Source of the DNA: Lineus longissimus
Taxonomy: Eukaryota; Nemertea; Pilidiophora; Heteronemertea; Lineidae
Assembly (NCBI RefSeq): GCF_910592395.1
Contig: NC_088316.1
Span: 20,338,001 to 20,402,000 of the forward strand
Direction: 5' to 3'
Length of the DNA stretch: 64,000 nucleotides
Below the pieces are notes generated by a model. That model saw nothing but the letters and a program-made list of their open reading frames with translations. It was not told the DNA's origin and made no database searches. The translations under genes were made by a program, and so were the position numbers. Each line of letters opens with the position of its first letter. Positions within the stretch are counted from its first letter, which is position 1. Positions 36,064 through 48,600 of the stretch are shown piece by piece.

Positions 36064-37630
36064 CGATGCATTCTATCTACACTGATTAAACAGAAGCTGA
36101 CGCAGAGCGAGCGGACAATGTTACCTAGATGTAGATATGGAACAAAGATGAAATGTATCAAACAACTGGCGTACATTGGTTTAAAAATTGATTCAGCCTC
36201 TTTTACGTTTAAAAACTTAACATTAAATTTGTTGCCAAACCATCACCTGATGCTCGACAGCTAATCAGGCATTTCAACACGGAAACATTATATTACCAAA
36301 AGCATTCCTCAGTCACAGCTGATGTCTGATCAAAGTTAGATCACCCACTCTTCGTTCCGTTCCAAAGAACTCAGCCATTTCTGGAATATCAAATGTTCTA
36401 TAAACCTCAAGCTATAGGGAAAACTGATGTGAGTCTGGTCCTATAGCATCATCTTAGTTCACGGTTCAGTTAGGCATCCAATATCATCATCTGTTTGATG
36501 TTAGATGTAAAGACACTATCATCAATACCTCACCATGACCATGTTAAAGCCCAATGGGGCTTTAGTTGAAATTGGCTGGAATCTATTGGAAGGTGCTGGC
36601 TAGCTAAGTCACAGAGGTCACCTTTCGCGATATTTCCCACGAGTAGTTTACTCAGACGCGTTTCTTATCGTGATTGTAGCTACAGCATGGGTTCAAAGTC
36701 ACATTTTGAAGGAGAGCAATATAGGATAAAATGCCAAAACGAACATTTCGAAATGACGTTCCTGATTAGACACATCGGCGCTACAATTGAGGAAGAGGTT
36801 ACCTATTGATCAAGACGGGCTGTAGATCGGGCTTTCCACTCTGAAGTCATCGGAGCCGCTCTTGTTTGGAAATGATTTAGACTTCTCACAACCATACTGC
36901 CACTTTCAAGTGGTTGTTTTCAGATTCTGTCAACACTGCGCCTCAATGTTGGCCAGGTCAGAGGTCTGCATTAGCAATCTATTTCATCTTCTATTTGCAA
37001 AGGCAGATGTTTCCATAGTCTAAAATCTGTCTGGCCTCGTGAGCAGGTTCCCGCTATCAGTTTCGATATTTCATTCTCTCATTTGCTATTGGTCATGAGT
37101 AACGGAACAGTCCACAAAAGCAATAGGATTGATAACACGCGGTCTGATTATCGTAGAAGTCATTTGGGATTCAGCGAAGAGGCACGGGCCGCTCGCGTGT
37201 GGATCCTTTGACCAGGCTAATTGGCCAATTACGAGGACTAGTGCAACATGTCTGGAGGAAGCGTTATCATTTCTCTGCTTCCCATTGACCTCCCCGGAGA
37301 TTCTCGTGATACCAGCGCTGACCAACACACATCATAGGCGTCATTGCATGACGCTTGCTGGAATCCGGGGACAGATAATTATCATCGTTTTGTTGGTTGG
37401 ATGGCTAGTCTTGGTGATAGTTACACTTGGCTAGTGGATGTGTTGATTGGAGGGGATATCATACATTAGTATGCACGGCTCGTCTCTAACGTCAATGATT
37501 GGACCAATGTTACTCGCCCGCAGCCAGTTTCGTTTGTAAAGTCCTGATTGAATTCTGCGAGCATTTCTCACCAGAACTTTTAGTTATAATATGTTTAAGT
37601 ACAGAAATTTCTAACCTGAAGGGGCTAAAT

Positions 37631-37756
37631 GTCGAAAAAAAAGTCAAAATTTTGAAAAATTTTCAAAGTCAAAAAGGTTTTGAGACTGATGATTTTGGTT
37701 CATTTTGAGTAAAAAAAAACAAGTTAAAAAAAAATTTTAGACTCAGAAATTTTTTT
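37631..37756 (+). repeat. Dispersed AT-rich repeat, copy 2
   Basis: Blocks shared with 1437-1540 appear in the same order: TTTTCAAAGTCAAAAA, GACTGATGAT, GGTTCATTTTGAG, then A-runs and CAGAAAT. It lacks the short GGTGATGTT insertion seen in copy 1. Confidence 0.6.
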
Positions 37757-37891
37757 AACTTTCAGTCAGTTCAACACCTTCGACAACACCCGAGGTCAAG
37801 TGACCTTGCATTGCCTGAAAGGACGTAAATTACATTTAACTTTATTCATGGTTGGAAAGTTAGATTTCCATTGGCTTGATCAATTCAAACA

Positions 37892-38265
37892 GGGTCTACT
37901 CTAACCTGCTCAGGTGTAAACTCATCTGTATTCAGTTCTAAATCCTTGCTGAAATTAGGTTATGATATATTGATTATGAGTTGATGAACTGAGAGAGCAT
38001 CACTCCCTCGTCACGTTCGAGCCGGCATAAACCTTAGCTTGGGTAATCATGGCTAATTTAAAAGTTGAAGAGTCTGGGTCTACTCTGACCTTCTCTGATG
38101 TAATTAAACTCATCTGTATTCAGCTCTAAATACTTGCTGAGATTGGGTCATAATGTTTATCATTTATGAGTTGATGAACAGAACATCACTCCCTCGCCTC
38201 GGTCGGGCCGCCATAAACCATGGCTTGGGTAATCAAGGATAACTTCAAATTGAGGAGTTTAGGTT
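37892..38265. repeat. Diverged tandem duplication, ~184-bp period
   Basis: Two adjacent copies both start GGGTCTACTCT (37892 and 38076). They share ACTCATCTGTATTCAG, GAGTTGATGAAC, CATCACTCCCTCG and GCTTGGGTAATCA in order, with many substitutions and small indels. An old duplication of noncoding sequence is likely. Confidence 0.8.
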
Positions 38266-39125
38266 AGTGGTATCATCAAAATATAAGAAGGCTTCTCTCG
38301 GTGGAATCGCTCACTGTCGGTATTCACCTACGTGTTTTTTCATTACGAACTTGAAACTAAGACTAGCTTGGTGATTGCTTGATGTAATATGTTGTAAACA
38401 CTATCACCCCTACCTCTCGGCTGCTTTTTCTCTAATCGGCCTGTAGTCGCCTGCAAGAGGTAATTTTCAATATTGGTGTTAACCAGTCACTGTTTCCTTT
38501 CGCAATGTCCATAATGTTATGCAGATTGGTGGCTGTCAAGAGGGGAGCGAGTAGGCTGCAGACCCAATTCTTCCTGTTCCCGCAGAGGTTATGAAGAAGA
38601 CTTGTTCCGCTCAGAAAGGATTCCAACAACATACCCAATTAGCCGCCCGGAGAAGAATTAGCTGCTGTATCTAAACTATTTGCGTTAATTCAATCTGATT
38701 TTTCGATCGATTTCCTACTTATTACATTAAGTTTGAGGCAGCGTTACCGAATATTAAATTGCACACATCGCCGTAGGAGTTGTGCAAAATTTAATCAACG
38801 TTGCTTTGTGGAGAAAAAAATACGGCGGGTTACTATACAGAGTGTTTCTTCACCATTTCATCGAACCCTAGGGCTAACGAATATTACATCTGCACAATAT
38901 GTATATATTGATATCTTGACCTCTGGGCTCACAATTCCTCGTCCAACCATTCATCCGTGCCGACCGATACGATTCCCACACCCTTCAGCTACTGTTCAGG
39001 ATGTGACGACAGTAAGAGAAACATCTCCTCGGGTTAAACAATCTGTACGACCTTTGGATAAAATCCGGACTTGTTGATAGATACTTGATTGGAAGATGAT
39101 AACCTGTTTAAAGCTGACCTGGTCG

Positions 39126-39484
39126 TAGGGATAGCCTCCTCGGCCCTACCTCTGTCATGGCTGTTACGGTATCAGCTCCAACTATCGAGTCGATGCCCCG
39201 GCCCGGCACTGCGTAGGATAGCCTCCTCGGCCCTACCTCTCTCATGGCTGTTACGGTATCAGCTCCAACTATCGAGTCGATGCCCCGGCTCAGCACTGCG
39301 TAGGATAGCCTCCTCAGCCCTACCTCTCTCATGGCTGTTACTGTATCAGCTCCAACTATCGAGTCGATGCCCCGGCCCGGCACTGCGTAGGATAGCTTCC
39401 TCGGTCCTACCTCTCTCATGGCTGTTACGGTATCAGCTCCAACTATCAAGTCGATGCCCCGGCCCGGCACTGCGTAGGATAGCC
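39126..39484. repeat. 87-bp minisatellite, 4 copies
   Basis: ATAGCC recurs at 39131, 39218, 39305, 39392 and 39479, exactly 87 bp apart. The unit holds TCATGGCTGTTACGGTATCA and GTCGATGCCCCGG. Because 87 is divisible by three, frames stay open on both strands, so the long frames over it are not evidence of coding. Confidence 0.93.
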
Positions 39485-42400
39485 CGCTGATCATCGCTTG
39501 ACCTTTGGTGACTCTGAGAAGTGTGAAATTGATTGGATAAGGTTTTATTATCAGCCTGATTCTGCTGTTGAACTTTATTCCATGCTTGGCAGCCTGATTT
39601 ATTTACGGCCCTCGATCATATAATGTAATACAACTATTGTTTACTCCGCTGCGAAATAACATCAATACTAGCTCTCCCCAGCTCTGATAGAACATTGGAT
39701 TGGCCGGAAACTGTGGGCTCTTGCCGCTATCAACTGGAGCGGCGGTCCAATTAGTTTGTTCAGTGCCTTTGACTCCAGCTTGCAAATGGGGTTTGGCCAT
39801 GCGAGATCAGGAAACGGAAGCATTTCACAAGTTGCTTTTTGACACAAGACCTAAAGAAGTTTAGGTTCGTTTTCTCATTGAAGTTGTTTTATGTTTGTTC
39901 CTGCCTTAGGCAGTACCACTTATAGTGGCCAACGATATAGAAAATGGGATTCAGCGTTTGTTTTCAATCTAAACGCTCGGCCTAGCATCTCTTGTTGTTT
40001 GGAATGATTCAATAATCACAGATGGAATGATTGTACAAATACATATCTACATGTTTTGTGTTCGTGCTAGTCAGCCCAACGACAAAAGAAATAGCATCAG
40101 TCGCTTCACGTTACAGAGATCAAGCAATTTTATTTCCGTAGTTAAGATTGAATTTGTACTTTTCATTTGTTCGTGCATGATCTTATTCATTCGCAATTGG
40201 TAATGAAACGATAAAATGATAAATAGAACGAAAGTTGCTGAGAGCCGGATAACATTATAGATGACCGCATTATAGCAAAACGATGCCGAGACACATATGA
40301 CATGTCTCATTTCATCTTTGACAAGGCAGAGATGAATGATTGGAAGCCTAGCGTGACAACTTCACCGAAGCAGAAAGAAACTGTAATGAAATGTTTGTCT
40401 GGTATAGTATTTCAATCAGGAAGAAGCTAAATTGAAAATACCATCGAAGAGGTATCTTCTATGTCCAATCTGACTTTTAATCTAAATGTTTGGCTTAGCA
40501 TTTCTTGTCGTTAGGAATGATTCAATAATGATAGATGATGAGATCGCGGTATCAAATACATTTGAAGGACAAAGAATGTCAATCATTTAGGCTTCACATG
40601 CAGACTTGAGACAAACATGATGGCACGGCAATGTTGATATGCGGTTGCAGGGAGTTGTCCAATGAATAGTTGCTTATCCCATCCATCATCATTGCGAGTT
40701 CTGACATGCAATATCTCTCCTAACTCATATTGACAATGTCCTTGCAAAAACCTGCCGAATTGACAAGCTTACTGATGTCAGCAGTTTTGCACACGCATCA
40801 TCGCACACTTCGCTTGCTTGAATTGTCACTGTAATAGCCTGCCAAACAAGCTGAATATTACTCATGCCTAATGCACAACATTACCGCAACAACCAGCGTC
40901 GCTTAGCGTTTTTTCTGGGCTAAGAGAAGCCAAATTGGATTAGCGATCTGGCGACACGGTTTGTGTGCATGAGTGATATGGAAATATCCTTGGAAGATCT
41001 GCTACTCCAGCTATTTGCACAAACGGTCTCCGACTTGTGGCCAGTTCTGGTCGTCGTTGGATGTGTAGGCGTGTCAAAACGATGCGTCAGCATCAGCTTG
41101 TATCACCTCTAGTCACCTTGTCCAGCGCACGGAAGCGTATCAGATGATAGAGGTTGGTGACATTAATATTCGCCAATCGTAGTCTCCTCATTGATGAATC
41201 AGAAAGCATGCTATCGTCTAGACTAAGCGAGGATTGCGAAATGCCAATTTGAGTAGGCCCTCTGCAAGACATCCGCATATTCTTACCAACTTTCAGTGAA
41301 ACAGAACAGCCATTAGAATTCACGCGGGTCTGATTTGCCCGAAAGACAGATGTTCTCTCTTCAGCATTTGAAGAGAAGCAGATGTTGCCGACGAAAAAGA
41401 AAACAGACGTAAATTGGCACGGAAAATGTTCACGGGTGTTGATGTCGATTTAATTTACCACATTGAATAATTCATTTGGATTTCCAACGACTTATCAACT
41501 GACGTTGCTCAGGAAATCTTCATTTGAATTATTGAATTTGATTCCGATTCTTTCTCGTTATGACTAAGGAGATAATCATTACATCAACTTACGGGGTCCT
41601 TAGTTTCTGGATGCATGGTAGTTGAATGGGAGGTTTGAAGGCCGTCTTGGAAACCCAGTTCAACCAGTTATAAACTTCTATCTTAAAAAAGGTAGCCGAA
41701 TTCATACTCCGACGCAAGATCTTCGGCGTCCACCGCGCTATGAAACACGGGACGCTGATGTACAAACTAGGCTCACACCAGCGTCCGAATGGCCAAATCT
41801 GGAATAGACAATACATCGATGTGCTTTTGGTTTGCCTCAACAGGCGTGAGTTGATTACTCAAAGTCCCATGCGATTATTGGTCGACAACGTGAGGCCTCG
41901 GGTTGCTAAATCTCGCCGATTGCAAAGCTTTTTCTTTTGGCTAAATTACGGGATGGCTGTATCACGAAATCAAACCTCATTGAGCCGGCGCGTTTGCTCA
42001 TTGTTTGCTCTACAGCATTGTCACTTACTTCTTTATGTGGTCTTGACATAAACATCGGCGATCCCATAAATCACGGCATTATCACCTTGAAAAAGCAAAG
42101 GCTCGAGATGGAATAGAAAACAAGGAGAAAGTAGAAATGTTCTTATTGTGATTCTGGTGCGGTCATGGCTCGTCTCACGCTCGATTACTTTAGTGGAGAG
42201 GTTGTGGTGAGACCATAAAGGTCCTGTTGAACCACTGGTGTACTTGGCTTGGACCTTTATCAACCAGATTGCGTGTGCCTAACTGTGCCTTAGATGATAC
42301 AGGGGATCTGCCTCCCATATGCAGACTTAGACCTTCGTGATAAGCTGTCCATAACCAGTAGGTTCAGCCGGATGAGCCTAGTCAAAAGCTGCTCTGTCAT

Positions 42401-42524
42401 GTGCATGTTATTATTGAGAGCCAACGTTGATAACTTCGATATCTCAGTCAGCCAGTCCTATTCCTTCTACCACTAAGTTCATCTTAGATCCATCCTCATG
42501 TCTTCTCTCGACTTCTCGTTTCAG
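39485..42524. other. Probable 5' flank or first intron of the receptor gene; no exon identified
   Basis: The receptor's first exon (signal peptide, ending two bases into a codon) must lie upstream of 42525, but no candidate in this interval has a hydrophobic start plus a donor in that phase. Two diverged copies of a ~70-bp sequence containing GGAATGATTCAATAAT occur near 39962-40028 and 40473-40541. Other frames look like noise. Confidence 0.4.
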
Positions 42525-42622
42525 GGCTGAGAAATACAAAGACGAAAACAGTCGAAATGTCTCCTTGTTACTGGACTCCTTCTTAGAAGGTTATGACAAG
42601 AGACTTCGACCTAATTATAGAG
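42525..42622 (+). CDS. Receptor exon 2: N-terminal helix region
   Basis: The exon lies between TTTCAG and GTAAAG. It encodes a charged start ([10 protein letters not shown]) followed by [20 protein letters not shown], the conserved N-terminal helix and YDKRLRPN motif of GABA receptors. NVS is a possible N-glycosylation site. It begins one base before a codon and ends with the first base of a glycine codon, matching exon 3. Confidence 0.92.
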
Positions 42623-45600
42623 GTAAAGATCAGAAACCTGGTATGTATGGACAAGAGGAACGAGAGGCAAGTTTGCAGCAGAATCTGATGATGAATCTGG
42701 GTCTGCTTTGGCTCCGTTCTTAAGGTCCATCTAGTCTGTAGTAAGTAGAGTTTGAGATGTAACAAGAAAGTGAGACCTTTAGGCGTATAATCATTCCTTT
42801 CCGCGCGATCATCCATTGTCTTTGTTTCTACATCTGTGTCCCCATTACGTTTATAAAAAGGTTACCAGTTCAGAGCGCACATTTGTTGAGCAACGTTTCG
42901 CCTCTTTTTACATTGCGATTGTACAGGAGATCTGACGTTAGTGTCCGTTGGCGTTTTCCTATTCGCATATGTCTGAAATCATCAACGTCAACAGTTCGTA
43001 TAATACCAGCCTAATGTTATCATCCTTGTTACATCTCACATTGTAGGAACCCCTTCCAAAAACAATTACAAGTAGTAGGTGAACTGGAAACATTATGAGT
43101 TATGAGTTAAAGAGGACGCAAGCTAAAATGGATAAAAACAGTACCCAAAAAGCAATTGCAAACAAAATAAACTTGTTCATATCTAAAATTTGATATGGGG
43201 TGGGCCAGCGCGAAGCCTTGAAACTGTCTAATCATGAGCTCGATGGTCTATAGATCAGGCATAGTCAGAATTCAAGCTAGGTTTCTGCTGCAAATCAAAT
43301 ACGTGTTTTTCATAAACGGTTTGTCGTTTTAAGATTTCTTTTCAATTCAACTTTTCAACGCATTTCGTGTGTAGTCTTGCTTGTTTCATCATTTGTCTCT
43401 GATGAGCACGGTTTTAACCTTCTATGTGTTACCATGTCAAAGGGTTTTTGTGATGGGTGGTGTAACACACAGCAAAGATTACCTATCAAATAAATGTGAT
43501 GTATTTTTCCAAATCCTTAATTTTCCAGATTCGATTTCGTGTTTTTTTAAAACTAGATGTTAATGATAACTTTTTCTGAATGTTTTCTGATGTTTATTTA
43601 GTGTCGTGTTGTATGTGACTCAAACTTTTACTGTTAATGTTGTTTTAAAGAAAGAAAGACAGGAAATCCTGCCGATAGAAGATCATGCATGTGTCTTACT
43701 TACTTAACTTCTATTAGATTTTTGCATTAATCTTTCAAAAGTACATTTAATCCCATTAAACTTGTTAAACCGTTAGGTAAATAGTTTTAGCAGTACAATA
43801 AATTAGTCTCAATTCAAAAGGGTCGATGGAATATTTCATTTAAATCTTGATGCAGTCAATCATTTGAACCAGATTGTAACTATAATCACACTAGCATTGT
43901 CTTTGTTACTACCATTGACTTCCATTTTGCTTTGTTCAATCTAATTAGCAAAGATCTTTAAACAAATCGAAAGTGTACTTTGCCTCTTGTACACTTTTGG
44001 AGATGTTTTTCATTCCATTATAAATGCCTTTCTCATTGTTTTACTTAGGTCCACCAGTTGAAGTGAATGTGAGCATGTGGGTACAGAGTGTCAGCTCAAT
44101 CTCAGAGGTGGATATGGTAGGTTTTCCAATGTTGTAGTCGGTGATTTGTAAACAACGAGGGACCAGTATCACCATTGTTGTATAGGTTCAACAGTGTTAA
44201 GGTGAATGGAGTAAACACGTATAGAACACTGCACTATACATGAAGTTGTACGAAACCTTTCCTTGTGACAAACTGATCCCCTACCCCAAAAAGATCATAT
44301 CCTTGACATCTCGCGTGGTTTTCCTCTCTCGGGATTTCACGCGTGTCTTTACCTCAATCAAGTTCACGTGACCTATCTGGTGATGGTGTCATCTGCAAGA
44401 TTGACAGACATGTGGCCCATGATTGGTTTTATTGATTCAGGTGATGTGGATGGAATATCATAACTGGGACTGGCGAGGCTTCAGTGATCACAGAATATAA
44501 AGAAAGAAGGCATCCGTAGTAGTGTACATGTGACGGAAACTTTCAATCTCCAAAGAGAGAACATTGACTATTCACTGCGAGTCCGCTATCAGAACTCTTT
44601 ACCGAGCAGGTCAACACTTAACGACGGTTACCAATGACGGGGCGAGGAGATTGGGTGGGTTTTGCGAGCTAAGAGGCCATTTTCTCTGCGCTCTGCATCC
44701 CGTCATGAAATAAACGCTGCACAGAATCTCCTGCTCAGAGGAGTTCATGTGAACTATGTGGATTTCCCGTCCCAGGACAAAATGGCTTTGAAGAGCGTGA
44801 TGGGTGATGCTGTGCTAGTATGAAAACGACTTGCATTTGCGTTGTTCCCCTCGTTAAGTATCAACACTTGCTCACGACCACATCGGGTTATAGGATAGCT
44901 GCATCGCCAAGATGAATAGCTCAGCAATGAGAGCAGCTGCTTCTTTGTTCGGCACCAAAGGCAAATTGCAATGCTGATGAAAAAACCTATGCAGTAATGA
45001 TTCTTTGAATGGTGAGGCATCAATCATACTTAATGCCACCTGCGTAAGGAACTCGCTTGCGACTGCTGACTCTGCAGGTGATCAGCGCCTCATAGTTCTG
45101 ACACAATGACTTCTCATTGTCTCTGAGGACCTTGGTTAAGAAGACGGCTCTGCCAAGGTGTTCGTCTGCATCGAGATTCTAGCGAAGCCGCAGAACAGCT
45201 TCCCTTACAGAATCTCTCATACCAGGGCTACCCAACCTCACTAGTTGCCGCATCAAACTTATCAACAAGACAAAAAGTGTCCACATCAGATATTAATGGC
45301 GCGATCCGCCGATTCCAATCTAACCGTGTCTGTGTTAAAAGAAGATACATCTGGTAAAAAAGGACGGCTTAAGATTGCTGTTGGACATTCCCTTGGCCAT
45401 CGATCACCTAAGGTCGAAGTCAAGTGTACTTTTACCACGAAAACATGCTCAAAGTGCTTAGACAGCTTGTTCAAAGAGGGTTGTCGAGCGCTTAACTTGT
45501 CTCCGAGTTTGACCTGAAATAAGAGCCTGTATGAGGATGCGAGCTCAAGCCCCTTCCAATAGCGTTGTCTGCCAAAAAAGATCCTGATCAAGAGTCCGAT

Positions 45601-48600
45601 GCTTCATATGTCGCGTACGTGAATGAATTGATTACATGAAAAAAGCCCTCGATAATTGCGCTAGCCCGCCTAATGAGACGTGATTGCAGAGACCACGCTC
45701 TTACCCAACACAAACCGAAAGTTGAACATGAAAATGCAAAAAATTGTAAAGTCGACGCATGAATTCGTTTTGTAAGCTCACACTCATCAACACTCCATTA
45801 ATGAAACCACTAATTTGTCACAATTCAAATCATACTAAAGGCGGCTTCGTTTTATTGCCGGGACGCGCATTGAATACATTAACTATCATCGAAGCGAGGC
45901 GCGCGGTTTTACGTGTGTGGTATTCTGATTTTACCATTAACTCGTGTAAGGGATTATAAGGTGTCGTGGTCGGAATGACAACTTGAGAGATTTTGGTGAT
46001 CAGCAAGTCATCCTTGATTAAAAACATTTTTCGCATTGCTCACTTCGGAATATCATATGACATAGGTCATGAATGGATTGAATACATAACAATTCTTTTT
46101 GAATACCAAGCCACTTGATATATTTCCACATTCGCCACTTCCAGCAAGCAGACTTTAAGAACTCTTGATCAGGGATTGGCCAATCGGGATGCAGGTTTTG
46201 GCAATGCATTCATGGCCAGGATGATTACTCGGCCTTTAATTGGCCGAGTCCCAAATCCCTGCCAGAGGAAAGTGGCGAATGCAATTCTTGTTTTATGTTA
46301 ACTCTCTCTTTCTTCCAGGATTTTACCCTTGATATGTACTTCCGTCAGACTTGGACAGACCCCCGACTCCGCTTCACCGAAATCAATGAAGAGCTATCTA
46401 TCTCAGCCGACATGCTTCAGAAGATATGGTGGCCTGATACCTTTTTTGCCAATGCAAAAAGTGCCCAGTTCCACACGGCCACAACCAAGAATGCATTCCT
46501 TCGGATCTCCCCTCAAGGGAACGTTCTCAACAGTCTCAGGTGGGTCTTTTGCTATCTTAAAGCCTTCTACGTCCTCAGCCCTACCCTATGCCATTTCCTT
46601 AGAAGTAACGGAAGTAGCATGTTTGTGTTAAGCTTTCAAGTCCCTTCTACACCATGCCGAATTCCTGATGCCGATCATCGCTTGCTTTGTCTCTCATCCT
46701 AGCATCGTCGAGCACAAGGCTCCCGTCTCTCTGCAGGACGCTGCCACCATAATGAGGCAGCCAATTACACTTAGTTCAGTCGACTAACTGTCACTCATAT
46801 AATAAAGCATCGCCTTCGATTGGTGATTCAAAGGCTACATCGTGCAAAGTTTACTTTGATCATGGGCGATCACAATTTTCGTGTCCCGGCATCGCCTTAA
46901 CATATACTGCCAATCATCTGCAGTGAAGCCTCAAGAAATGTCACTGGGTGGGTTTTTGACCAAGTTATGGAGGATGAGTCTTTGCGTTTGTTTTTCTCAG
47001 ACATTGCCATTGATTTTGATGTCATCTTTTCTCGTGCTTAAACAAGAACGGTCTCTGAGGAGCAGGCAAATGCCACGGGGAGATGTGAAACCTCATAAGA
47101 GATGCCAACCTAATAAAATGCTGGCGATTCAAAATTACATCAGCGCCATCAGCAAATCACGTTTTTTGTTCCTAATTGAATCCTGGTAAAGAGATAGTTG
47201 CGAAATTGTTGCCTGGAATTTGGTTAGTCAGGTAGTAAAGTATTGGGATTGCTTGATGTGAAATTTATCATCTCACTCTACGGAAACTCGAGAAAGATAA
47301 CCGAGAGTTACCAATGTTGGATATTTCAAGTAGAATTCATTAGAGTCAGACCGACACTGGCGTTTACTTGTGGTCCAAGACGTGTGCAATACTAAGAGTT
47401 TACCAGTGTTCGGTACTGAAATTATCGTCAACTTCGAGTCTGGAGTCTAGTGTCGTCAACTAAGTCAAGTAAGAGCCACTAAGTCAACAAGGCATCATTT
47501 GCTAATTATTCATATTCGTGTTTCGTCTGAATCAGTTGATTTGATTAGCTTTTACATGTGGAGTTGGTGTTTTGGTCACTTTCAAAGCAGTAATACCACC
47601 ACTTCATCACCTCTCTGTCTCAGCCGCGGACATTGAAAGGTCCTCGACTCCATTCGCTGTAAGATTGCCGTAAGCGTTATTGACTTGTGCCCAGTGTTAA
47701 CCAGTTTCCATTCTAAATAAGGTCATACCTCCGTTACACTAGCATGATCATGGAATGAGACGGGAGCAGTTGTCCTGTCGAGTGTCTACACTGTGTCTGA
47801 TGTGATTACTCTCAAAATGAATTTGTGTATACCATTCTTCACCACTGAACAATAAATAGGATGGAATTATCTTTTACACTTCAAAATGTAGAGTGTAAAG
47901 CAGACATTACTGCTCATCATGACATGATGAGATACCTAAGGAAGACATTGACCAATTCTTCACCATCCATGACTTAATGTTGTTGTGGCTAATTACCCAG
48001 CACTTGAAGTAGATTGGCGCCATCTCCTCCTACAAAACAACTAATGTCCGTTTGATATTCTCCTGTTCAAACACTGTTCCTGGTTCGATGATGTTTACCA
48101 TGCGATGCCGCTTGTGAATCTAGTGAGGCAAATACTCTGCTTCTTTTTGTTGGATCCAATCAGGCAAAGCTTGACAAACTTCATTTACATATGAACCAGA
48201 GTTTAATCGAGACAGAAAGTCGTGTCATTATCTGATTGCGACAGGTTGGAGGAGATCAGATTCTCGTCTTAGAGAAAAGGACCTTCTAGGGTCAAATGAG
48301 AAGGTAGATTGGTCTGTGCTCCCAAGATGTGATGGAGGTGTGAAACAGGGCCAAGGGGATGCACACGATCTGAACCTGCTCCCAAGATGTGATGGAGGTG
48401 TGAAACAGGGCCAAGAGGATGCACACGATCTGAACCTGCTCCCAAGATGTGATGGAGGTGTGAAACAGGGCCAAGAGGATGCACACGATCTGAACCTGCT
48501 CCCAAGATGTGATGGAGGTGTGAAACAGGGCCAAGGGGATGCACACGATCTGAACCTGCTCCCAAGATGTGATGGAGGTGTGAAACAGGGCCAAGGGGAT

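Larger units (their letters stand above)
34904..39125. other. No recognisable gene; scattered repeats
   Basis: The interval holds copies of a dispersed AT-rich repeat, a trinucleotide microsatellite and a tandem duplication, each listed separately. Frames at 35011-35232 (minus), 35674-35982, 37129-37434 and 38733-39077 (plus) show no recognisable domain. The frame at 37129 ends in a very hydrophobic stretch but stops immediately and lacks a donor of the right phase to serve as the missing receptor exon. Confidence 0.45.

Noticed and set aside
35973-36176. Poly-arginine/poly-histidine frame
   Set aside because: It is a translation of the (GAT/GAC)n microsatellite.
37351-37434. Hydrophobic methionine-started stretch as the receptor's signal-peptide exon
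   Set aside because: It reads like a signal peptide, but no donor leaves two bases of a codon as exon 2 requires, and it runs straight into a stop.
39089-39494. Frames of 133 and 128 codons on opposite strands
   Set aside because: They are explained by the 87-bp repeat; neither has a motif or signal beyond the repeat.
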